This document shows, one piece after another, positions 55,694 to 64,000 of a DNA stretch of 64,000 bases. Below the pieces are notes generated by a model. That model saw only the letters and a list, made by a program, of their open reading frames with translations, did no database searches and was not told where the DNA came from. Made by a program: the position numbers and the translations under genes. Source of the stretch: Saccharum officinarum (lineage: Eukaryota; Streptophyta; Magnoliopsida; Poales; Poaceae); the NCBI GenBank assembly GCA_020631735.1, contig CM036160.1:6122407-6186406 (forward strand). Direction: 5' to 3'. How positions within the stretch are numbered: the first letter of the stretch is position 1; the number at the start of each line of letters is the position of its first letter.

Positions 55694-56825
55694 GGATATT
55701 TTGCTGCAGAACAACGTTAAAATGCGTAATATGCTAATGGGCACCGCTTGGAGCAGATTTTGCCCAATACCATTACAAAATCGTGTCCATTTGCCATAAC
55801 ACACCGTGTCTATCAATTTATTCATTTCTCGGGTTTGAAGAGAGAGAAGACGGGGAAATATCGTTTATACCCTTGTCTTTAACCTCCAGGTCTTCACTAA
55901 TATTTGCCATATCACAACACTGCACAAAAGTGTCTGGCTAGGATTTTATTGAAATATATAAAGATTCATAGGGGGTTATCGGGATGATTTGATAGACTCA
56001 ATGAACAGTGAAATAAATAGAAAAAGAAGGAGGGGCCTTTCTGCAAACAGACTTTCTTCCTCCTTGGTACAGTCAGCCATGGCTGAACAAGGCAGCAGTG
56101 CAGGGGAGGGGCACGCTCGTGGGGAAGACTTGGCCGGGGCTCTCCGGCCAGCCGGCCGGCGACGAGCGGCTCTCAAGTCCGGTGGGGCGGGATTGGAGTT
56201 GCTAGGCCGCGGTGCACGGCTGCTATGGCGGTGCGCAACGGCGCTAGGTGGCAAGGCGCATGCAGGGCGGCGGCAGCACAGCGGTGGGCCGCTGCTACGG
56301 TGAGCGGCGATGACGTGAGGCGAGACCGAGGTGCTGGGCGGCAGCGACGCAACGCGCGCAGGTGAGGCGGCCCACTCAACCGGGCCTGGTGGCCGTGCCG
56401 CATCCAGAGGAGCTCGGGGAAGGAGGGGGTGCTTGCCAGCAACGACGGGAGGGGGACCGAGGTGCTGGGTTGCAGCGTGCGCATGTGAGGCAGCCCACTC
56501 GACCGGGCCCGGTGGCCGCGCCGCGCCACGCCACCAGAGGAGCTCGCCGAAGGAGGGGGTTCTTGCCAGCAGCGGCGGCGACACCGGCAGTTGAGGATGG
56601 CGATGTGTTAAAGCAAAAATCGGTGAAGAGCCGGAGGTCGAAGACGAGTGTATAAATGACATTTCCCTAACCTTCTCTCCGCGGATACGAGAGATGAATA
56701 AAATAATAGGCGTAGTGTGTTTCGACGAATGTACACGATTTTGCAATGGTACTAGACAAGTTTCGATCCCGGTAGTGTCCATCGGCATATTAAGCATTTT
56801 AACGGTGTCCTGCATCAAAATTTTC
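55694..56825. mobile_element. MULE-like element with ~90-bp TIRs, copy A
   Basis: The left arm (TGCAGAACAACGTTAAAATGC) and the right arm in reverse (TGCAGGACACCGTTAAAATGC) match over about 90 bp, also sharing TAATATGC and ACCATTACAAAATCGTGT. The interior (56080-56600) is GC-rich, open on both strands, with an internal duplicate of CTCGACCGGGCC-type phrases; it resembles a captured host fragment (Pack-MULE style) but I cannot name a source. It split a Stowaway-type MITE whose halves lie at about 55605-55690 and 56826-57001. Confidence 0.7.
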
Positions 56826-57321
56826 TATTTTTTATGATGCATAATTAGTATCATTAGATGAATCGCTTAATATATTTTCATAGTAAATTTAATTGAAGAT
56901 ACAACTATTGCTAATATGTTATATAAATCTAGTCAAGCTTAAGAAAGTTTGACTAGAGAAAATCCCATAGCGTCACTTATTTTGTTTGTGACAGAGGGAG
57001 TAAGTCTTAAGTAATTGATTGAATTTTACATTAAAAAAATTGAATTCTTTGAGTTATTCTCAATTGATGTGAATTGCCTTCTGTTAATTTTTGGATCGGT
57101 AGAAACATCTGAACATGAGCAGCAAGCACTTCTGTTCCTCACCAAGTCGAGGACAATCCCACACTCCCTGCATCCTTGGCCCCACTGGCAGAGAAACTGC
57201 ATCCTTGGCCCTACTGGCAGAGACAGTTCCTCACGTCACCTCGCACTCGCACTTCGCTTTCCCCAACCAAGTCAAAACCCTCGCCCCGCCGCCGCCGCCA
57301 CCGCCGCCGCCGACCCTCAGG

Positions 57322-58495
57322 ATGGCGCCGGCGACGGCGCTGCAGGACGAGATCGCCGAAGAGATCCTCCGCCGCCTCCCGCCGGACGACCCCGCACTCC
57401 TCGTCCGCGCCGCCCTCGTCTGCAAGCATTCGTGCCGCCTCATCGCGGACCCCGGCTTCCACCGCCGGTTCCGCGAGTTCCACGCCACGCCACCCATGCT
57501 CGGCTTCTTCCGCAACACCACAAGCCTCCGCGCCACCGGCAGAGAGATAGTAAGATTCGTCTTAGGCGAGGTAGTAGCAGGACTCGCAGTTCCCGACGAG
57601 CCCCCTACCTTCGCCCGCTTCGTCTCCACCTCCTCACTCCGCCCGCCCCGTGCCAGCTGGGACCGCAACTGGCGAGTGGTCGATGCCCGCCACGGCCGCG
57701 TCCTCCTCCTGAGGAAGACGCCCTGGGGAACAATCACTTCCTTGTCTGGGACCCATCACGGATGAGAAGCATGACCTGGGGATTCTGCCTGGGTCGCTGT
57801 ACCTCGACAATTTCAACGCCGCGGTGTTCTGTGCTGATGCCGGCTGCAGCCACCTTGACTGCCACCACAACCCTTTCACCGTGGTCTATCTGAGCATCAC
57901 AGAAGAAATGGAGATGTCTGACTATGTCTACTCGTCGGAGGCTGATGAGTGGCATCTGCCTTCTATGCCTTACACCGTTGCTCACCAAGACGAATATCTG
58001 GACTTGGAGCCCAGTGTCGTCGTGGGGAACTTACTCTACTTCGTGCTTCAGACGAACACCAGAATCCTGGAATACAATGTGGCCACAAGGGAAATGGGGG
58101 TCGTTCATCTGCCACCTGGTTGTTTCTCAGAGTGGCGAATTATGCTCATGACTGTGGAGGATGGTTGCCTGGGATTTGCCACTGTGCATAAGTCAAAACT
58201 CTGTCTATGGTCAAAGGAGAATGGTTCTGATAAAGATGCAGGGTGGACACAGAGGAGAGTCATCGACCTCAAGAAGCTACTTCCCATTCCTTCCATCTTA
58301 ACCTCACCTCATGTGGTTGGCTTTGCAAATGGCATTGGTGTCATTTTTGTGCACACTCGTGATGGGCTCTTCACTATTGATTTAAACTCCAGTCGAGTCA
58401 AGAAAGTACGAAAAGCTAGTGATGGCTCCAGGGTTTTTCCATACATGAGCTACTGCACCCCAGGTACGAGCCTCATATGCAATGTCCATCTTTAA
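57322..58495 (+). pseudogene. F-box gene, copy A: intact F-box, two frameshifts, no terminal exon
   Basis: The ATG at 57322 (MAPATALQDE) starts an intact F-box (IAEEILRRLPPDDPALLV, then VCKHSCRLIADPGFHRRFREF), and then LGFFRNTTSLRATG and VDARHGRVLLL. A one-base loss near 57710 (shared with copy B) and another at 57757 (private) shift the frame; from there the coding continues through FCADAGCSHLDCHHN, VYLSITEEMEMSDYVYSSE, LLYFVLQTNTRILEY, DGCLGFATVHKSKLCLW and GLFTIDLNSSRVKKV to a splice donor CAG/GTACGAG at 58463/58464. The unspliced stop is at 58495. The terminal exon was left out by the duplication breakpoint; the nearest acceptor is at 63661. A longer upstream ORF from 57115 is leader. Substrate-receptor role of an SCF complex is inferred from the F-box. 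Confidence 0.88.
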
Positions 58496-59275
58496 CACAG
58501 TACAATTGTACTTATCTATGATCCAGTTCAATCCATTTATGACAATGGTGTATCGCAATTTCATAGTAACATGCTACTGACTTATAATGGACTACTCTAT
58601 TTATATTGCCTAGATATGCCTAGGAATTTCTTTGTCTCCTTCAACTGTTTAGGACAGATAATGGATCATGATAATTGATCTGAATTTAGGCTGGGCCAGT
58701 AAGCCACTCAACAGGAGAGATACCTTGTTCGTTTTCTTGTGTGTATGTGATTTATAAGAAGCCATTACCTACATCAGTTTCTATTCCATATATCAGCTAG
58801 CCAACCATCTTTAAACCTTTACATTCCTTTGCTATGATCTATCATTGTCAGTTGTCACTTAACAACATAGAGATATGGATGATTATATTTAATCTTGGAG
58901 ATGTGTTATTGATCAAATCTAGCTGTTACCTTTACCCAGCAGGACATATATTTTTTTCTCTCTCTTCTAAAGCCATAACTTACATGTGCTTCTACACTGA
59001 ATATATTACCATCGTTATTGTCACTTTATAATATACAAAGATAATTTTTGAGGGAAAACACATATAATTGTACTTGTGCTAAACAGAGAGAGGCGTTTCT
59101 TTCTCAAGCATTTAGTCCAAATTCTTTTAAAATGGTCAAGTTTGGCTGTTACTTGATGGAGCTATGGATAATAAACTTTTGTTGTTTGCCTGTTCGTTTA
59201 GCCAATATTTCTTATGATTTGTGTCGTCTGGTTAGAAGCAAATATTCACTGAGGGGAACTTGGTTCTCAACAAGC
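58496..59275. other. Terminal intron part and 3' side of copy A
   Basis: AT-rich, colinear with 62832-63629 of copy B. Small frames have no domain. Ends at the duplication junction. Confidence 0.5.
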
Positions 59276-59732
59276 TGTGGTTTAGTTTCAGTACAGCCTG
59301 GACTTCATGGCATTCATGACTGTAATCGTAGCATCAACACTCTGCCATGAGGACGTGAAGTCATGGCGCACTCAAGAATAGAGCCCTGGGCTAGCACATA
59401 TATAACTTGAACTGCTTAAAAGTGATTCTGAACCTCAGAGTTGTGTGTGCCGGTTAATAACCTGACCTTATGTAGTGTTAATTTTACGATCGTTTAGGCC
59501 ACAGAGAAGAAGTAGCAAAGCAGTACTTGCAAATTCAGATTCGTGGTGAGAGAAAAAATACTGTTTGTTGACTAAAAAATACGACTTATAAGACAAGTGA
59601 ACAGGATAACCGGTGCTGACTTCCTGCACTGTTCAGCAGCAGCACTGATTCAGTTGTTCGGATATAGCTGGACATGTGGTACCCATGTAATACGTACTGT
59701 CACCAAAATCTGCTTTCACCATTTCGACTTTA

Positions 59733-59913
59733 GCCTTGCTTAGATACTTAAATTCACCCTTAAATTTCACTATGCAAAAAAGAGATTCTCCATCACATCA
59801 AAATGTTGGCAAATTTATGGAGTACTAAATGTAGATGAAATCATAAACTAATTGCACAGTTTTGTTGTACTTTACGAGACGAACATTTTGAGTCTAATTA
59901 ATCAATTTTTAGA
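59733..59913. mobile_element. MITE of the GCCTTG(T/C)TTAGAT family
   Basis: Starts GCCTTGCTTAGATACTTAAATTC and contains AACTAATTGCACAGTTTTGTTG and CGAGACGAACATTTTGAGTCTAATTAATC, phrases typical of an abundant grass MITE. Absent from copy A at this position. Confidence 0.6.
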
Positions 59914-61056
59914 CAATTTTTTGCAGAACAATGTTAAAATGCGTAATATGCTAATGGGCACCGCCTGGAGCAGATTTTGCCCAATACCATTACAAAATCG
60001 TGTCCATTTGCCATAACACACCGTGTCTATTAATTTATTCATTTCTCGGGTTTTAAGAGAGAGAAGGCGGGAAAATGTCGTTTATACCCTTGTCTTTAAC
60101 CTCCAGGTCTTCACTAATATTTGCCATATCACACCACTGCGCAAAAGTGTCTGGCTAGGATTTTATTGAAATATATAAAGATTCATAGGGGGTTATCGGG
60201 ATGATTTGATAGACTCAATGAACAGTGAAATAAATAGAAAGAGAAGGAGGGGCCTTTCTGCAAACAGACTTTCTTCCTCCTTGGTAATGTCAGCCATGAC
60301 TGAACAAGGCAGCAGTGCAGGGGAGGGGCACGCTCGTGGGGAAGACTTGGCCGGGGCTCTCCGGCCAGCCGGCCGGCGACGAGCGGCTCTCAAGTCCGGT
60401 GGGGCCTACAGTGGGGCGGGATTGGAGTTGCTAGGCCGCGGTGCACGGCTGCTATGGCGGTGCGCAACGGAGCTAGGTGGCAAGGCGCATGCAGGGCGGC
60501 GGCAGCACAGCGGTGGGCCACTGCTATGGTGAGCGGCGATGACGTGAGGCGAGACCGAGGTGCTGGGCGGCAGCGACGCAACGCGCGCAGGTGAGGCGGC
60601 CCACTCAACCGGCCCTGGTGGCCGTGCCGCATCCCCAGAGGAGCTCGGGGAAGGAGGGGTGCTTGCCAGCAACGACGGGAGGGGGACCGAGGTGCTGGGT
60701 TGCAGCGTGCGCAGGTGAGGCAGCCCACTCGACCGGGCCTGGTGGCCGCGCCACGCCACGCCACCAGAGGAGCTCGCCGAAGGAGGGGGTTCTTGCCAGC
60801 AGCGGCGGCGACACCGGCAGTTGAGGATGGCCATGTGTTAAAGCAAAAATCGGTGAAGAGCCGGAGATTGAAGACGAGGGTATAAATGATATTTCCTTAA
60901 CCTTCTCTCTCCGCGAATACGAGAGATGAATAAAATAATAGGCGTGGTGTGTTTTGGCAAATGGACACGATTTTGCAATGGTACTGGCAAGTTCCGATCC
61001 CGGTAGTGTCCATCGGCATATTAAGCATTTTAACGGTGTCCTGCATCAAAACTTTC
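59914..61056. mobile_element. MULE-like element with ~90-bp TIRs, copy B
   Basis: Duplicate of the element at 55694, with the same arms and GC-rich interior. Copy B carries a short extra GGGGCCTACAGT-type insertion near 60402-60415. The right Stowaway half follows at 61057-61235; the left half is absent and replaced by another MITE. Confidence 0.7.
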
Positions 61057-61495
61057 TAGTTTTTTATGATGTATAATTAATATCATTAGATGAATCACTT
61101 AATATATTTTCATAGTAAACTTAATTGAAGATACAACTATAGCTAATATGTTATATAAATCTAGTCAAGTTTAAAAAGTTTGACTAGAGAAAATCCCATA
61201 GCGTCACTTATTTTGTTTGTGACAGAGGGAGTAAGTCTTAAGTAATTGATTGAATCTTACATTAAAAAAATTGAATTCTTTGAGTTATTCTCAATTGATG
61301 TGAGTTGCCTTCTGTTAATTTTTGGATCGGTAGAAACATCTGAACATGAGCAGCAAGCACGTCTGTTCCTCACCAAGTCGAGGACAATCCCACTCTCCCT
61401 GCATCCTTGGCCCCACTGGCAGAGAAACTGCATCCTTGGCCCTACTGGCAGAGACAGTTCCTCACCTCACCTCGCACTTCGCTTTCCCCAACCAA

Positions 61496-61640
61496 CCAGG
61501 CTCAAAAGATTTATCTCGTGATTTACTATGTAATTAATTATTTTTTTATCTACATTTAATACTCTATATAAGTGGCTAAAAATTGATGTGATGGAAAAAG
61601 TAAAAAAATTCTAACTTTTGAGTGCATCTAAACAAGGCCA
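61496..61640. mobile_element. MITE fragment of the same family, opposite orientation
   Basis: GGCTCAAAAGATTTATCTCGTG at the left and GTGCATCTAAACAAGGCC at the right are the reverse of the 59733 family. It is inserted between CCCCAACCA and AGTCAAAACC, which are adjacent in copy A, 53 bp upstream of the F-box ATG of copy B. Confidence 0.65.
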
Positions 61641-61692
61641 AGTCAAAACCCTCACCCCGCCGCCGCCGCCACCGCCGCCGCCGACCCTCAGG

Positions 61693-63732
61693 ATGGCGCC
61701 GGCGACGGCGCTGCAGGACGAGCTCGCCCGCACTCCTCGTCCGCCGCCCCCTCGTCTGCAAGCATTCGTGCCGCCTCATCGCGGACCCCGGCTTCCACCG
61801 CCGGTTCCGCGAGTTCCACGCCGCGCCACCCATGCTCGGCTTCTTCCGCAACACCACAAGCCTCCGCGCCACCGGCAGAGAGATAGTAAGATTCGTCTTA
61901 GGCGAGGCAGTAGCAGGACTCGCAGTTCCCGACGAGCCCCCTACCTTCGCCCGCTTCGTCTCCACCTCCTCACTCCGCCCGCCCCGTGCCAGCTGGGACC
62001 GCAACTGGCCAGTGGTCGATGCCCGCCACGGCCGCGTTCTCCTCCTGAGGAAGACTCCCTGGGGAACAATCACTTCCTTGTCTGGGACCCCATGACGGAT
62101 GAGAAGCATGACCTGGGGATTCTGCCTGGGTCCCTGTACCTCGACAATTTCAACGCCGCGGTGTTCTGTGCTGATGCCGGCTGCAGCCACCTTGACTGCC
62201 ACTACAACCCTTTCACCGTGGTCTATCTGAGCATCACAGAAGAAATGGAGATGTCTGACTATGTCTACTCGTCGGAGGCTGATGAGTGGCATCTGCCTTC
62301 TATGCCTTACACCGCTGCTCACCAAGTCGAATATCTGGACTTGGAGCCCAGTGTCATCATGGGGAACTTACTCAACTTCGTGCTTCAGACGAACACCAGA
62401 ATCCTGGAATACAATGTGGCCACAAGGAAATGGGTATCGTTCATCTGCCACCTGGTTGTTTCTCAGAGCGGCGAATTATGCTCATGACTGCGGAGGATGG
62501 TTGCCTGGGATTTGCCGCTGTGCATAAGTCAAAACTCTGTCTATGGTCAAAGGAGAATGGTTCTGATAAAGATGCAGGGTGGACACAGAGGAGAGTCATC
62601 GACCTCAAGAAGCTACTTCCCATTCGTTCCCTCTTAACCTCACCTCATGTGGTTGGCTTTGCAAATGGCATTGGTGTCATTTTTGTGCACACTCGTGATG
62701 GGCTCTTCACTATTGATTTAAACTCCAGTCGGGTCAAGAAAGTACGAAAAGCTAGTGATGGCTCCAGGGTTTTTCCATACATGAGCTACTGCACCCCAGG
62801 TACGAGCCTCATATGCAATGTCCATCTTTAACACGGTACAATTGTACTTATCTATGATCCAGTTCAATCCATTTATGACAATGGTGTATCACAATTTCAT
62901 AGTAACATGCTACTGACTTATAATGGACTACTCTATTTATATTGCCTAGATATGCCTAGGAATTTCTTTGTCTCCTTCAACTGTTTAGGACAGATAATGG
63001 ATTATGATAATTGATCTGAATTTAGGCTGGGCCAGTAAGCCACTCAACAGGAGAGATACCTTGTTTGTTTTCTTGTGTGTATGTGATTTATAAGAAGCCA
63101 TTACCTACATCAGTTTCTATTCCATATATCAGCTAGCCAACCATCTTTAAACCTTTACATTCCTTTGCCATGATCTATCATTGTCAGTTGTCACTTAACA
63201 ACATAGAGATATGGATGATTATTTTTAATCTTGGAGATGTGTTATTTATTAAATCTAGCTGTTACCCAGTAAGGTACCCAGCAGGACATACATTTTTTTT
63301 TCTCTTCTAAAGCCATAACTTACATGTGCTCACTGAATATATTAGCATCCATTTTCTGTTATTGTCACTTAACAATATACAAACAAAGATAATTTTTGAG
63401 GGAAAACAAACAAAGATAATTGTACTTGTGCTAAACAGAGAGAGGCTTTTCTTTCTCAAGCTTTTAGTCCAAATTCTTTTAAAACGGTTAAGTTTGGTTG
63501 TTACCTGACGGAGCTATGGATAATAAACTATTGTTGTTTGCCTGTTCGTTTAGCCAATATTTCTTATGATTTGTGTCGTCTGGTTAGAAGCAAATATTCA
63601 CTGAGGGGAACTTGGTTCTCAACAAACTGATGCTATGTTCAATTTTTTTGCATTCCTGCAGCATTAAGAGCAGCAATGACCTCTACAGATGAGGGACCAG
63701 CTATGGGTGCTTCAAGTGCATCAGAAGCTTAA
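61693..63732 (+). pseudogene. F-box gene, copy B: F-box core deleted, terminal exon kept
   Basis: The ATG at 61693 reads MAPATALQDELARTP, then a net 35-bp deletion removes the core of the F-box and shifts the frame. At the ancestral one-base loss (near 62050) the frame returns to the native one, so codons from FLVWDPMTDEKHD onward are correct until a private one-base loss near 62430. Native reading resumes in the next frame (MGIVHLPPGCFSE) to a splice donor at 62799/62800. An acceptor CTGCAG at 63656-63661 leads to a 71-bp last exon (63662-63732) that stays in phase and ends EGPAMGASSASEA-stop. SKP1 binding is probably lost. Confidence 0.88.
62832..63661 (+). other. Terminal intron of F-box copy B
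   Basis: GT at 62800 and AG at 63660-63661 bound an ~860-bp AT-rich intron, with TTTTTTTGCATTCCTGCAG as a good polypyrimidine tract and acceptor. The part before 62832 overlaps an alternative read-through reading frame. Confidence 0.7.
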
Positions 63733-64000
63733 AAGTCATGATCTGTGGGGTTCTCAGTTGAGTGGAAATTTTGGTTCTAGTAACGGTAACCAGTTTAGGC
63801 TCTACGATGGGACAGTTATTTACCATCAGTGAAGTTAGTTCTACTCTTAATTTGTTGCCCTTTAAGGGTTCTGTATTTTCTTTAAGTGATCATATCTTCT
63901 AAATTGGTAAGCCTGTCAATTGGCCTTGTCTGTAAGGTGGCTACCCCAGCCTTGCATCAACCAACTCTTTGTGCGTTTCCTGGACTTTTACCATCAGTGA
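63733..64000 (+). other. 3' UTR and flank of F-box copy B
   Basis: T-rich plant-like 3' region after the TAA at 63730-63732. No further gene before the window end. Confidence 0.4.

Larger units (their letters stand above)
55094..59275 (+). repeat. Tandem segmental duplication, copy A (4182 bp)
   Basis: TGTGGTTTAGTTTCAGTACAGCC at 55094 recurs at 59276, giving the unit start. The unit contains, in order, a non-coding lead, a MULE-like element and an F-box gene copy up to the middle of its terminal intron. The right edge of copy A (AACAAGCTG) joins directly to the left edge of copy B. CTG is shared at the junction. Most stretches compared by eye are nearly identical between copies. Confidence 0.93.
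59276..63629 (+). repeat. Tandem segmental duplication, copy B (~4354 bp)
   Basis: Matches copy A throughout, with private changes: a MITE in place of the left Stowaway half (59733-59913), a second MITE piece at 61496-61640, a 35-bp net deletion in the F-box, and several small indels. The copy continues into the unique final exon at 63662. Confidence 0.93.

Noticed and set aside
57231..57737. A 168-codon minus-strand ORF over F-box copy A
   Set aside because: It is the antisense shadow of the F-box coding region; the plus strand has the recognisable domain.

Overview
This window looks like nuclear DNA from a panicoid/Andropogoneae-type grass (sorghum, Miscanthus or sugarcane relatives). The reasons are CACTA transposons carrying the grass-typical TTTGCCGAGTGC/TTTGCCGAGAGCC subterminal motif, a Sirevirus (Maximus/SIRE-type Copia) element, very long Gypsy LTRs, grass-type MITEs and Helitron ends, and many members of a grass-expanded F-box family. 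Nothing suggests a bacterial or organellar source. Two runs of exactly 100 N (15804-15903 and 44600-44699) are scaffold gaps, so order across them is not assured.

Layout. 0-4.4 kb: a class I plant carboxylesterase (CXE) pseudogene split by a 2.27-kb solo LTR with a perfect 5-bp target duplication. 4.5-15.8 kb: a minus-strand, internally deleted Gypsy element whose 5' LTR was hit by a minus-strand Sirevirus with a 998-bp LTR, a decayed extra (env-like) ORF and a frameshifted pol; its gag end is lost in the first gap. 15.9-17.5 kb: the right part of a CACTA element ending about 130 bp upstream of an F-box pseudogene (17.6-18.7 kb). 18.7-28 kb: a Helitron 3' end, AT-rich DNA, and a broken minus-strand hAT transposase gene into which a 1.5-kb CACTA derivative inserted with a 3-bp TSD. 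28-32.3 kb: a short possible SPC24-like exon, an F-box fragment, a long-TIR MULE-like element, and the one intact-looking gene of the window, an F-box gene at 31139-32254. 32.3-42.9 kb: a second CACTA derivative, an unrecognised ORF, a third CACTA fragment, a 5'-truncated Copia element and a second Helitron end. 43-48.4 kb: three more F-box remnants and an 814-bp foldback element. 48.5-54.6 kb: a 4.0-kb Gypsy solo LTR (TSD GATAA) and a 1.86-kb LINE-like insertion (14-bp TSD). 55.1-63.7 kb: a tandem duplication of a roughly 4.2-kb segment carrying an F-box gene copy with shared and private lesions, plus a MULE-like element.

The genes do not form a pathway. The unifying theme is birth and death of an F-box family (eight loci, one intact) inside a dense nest of transposable elements. 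Best leads are a tRNA-like module found at the same place in three diverged CACTA derivatives, an exact 148-bp tandem repeat shared by two of them, a Sirevirus ORF in which all eight premature stops fit C-to-T decay, and the F-box duplication whose copy B has two compensating frameshifts.
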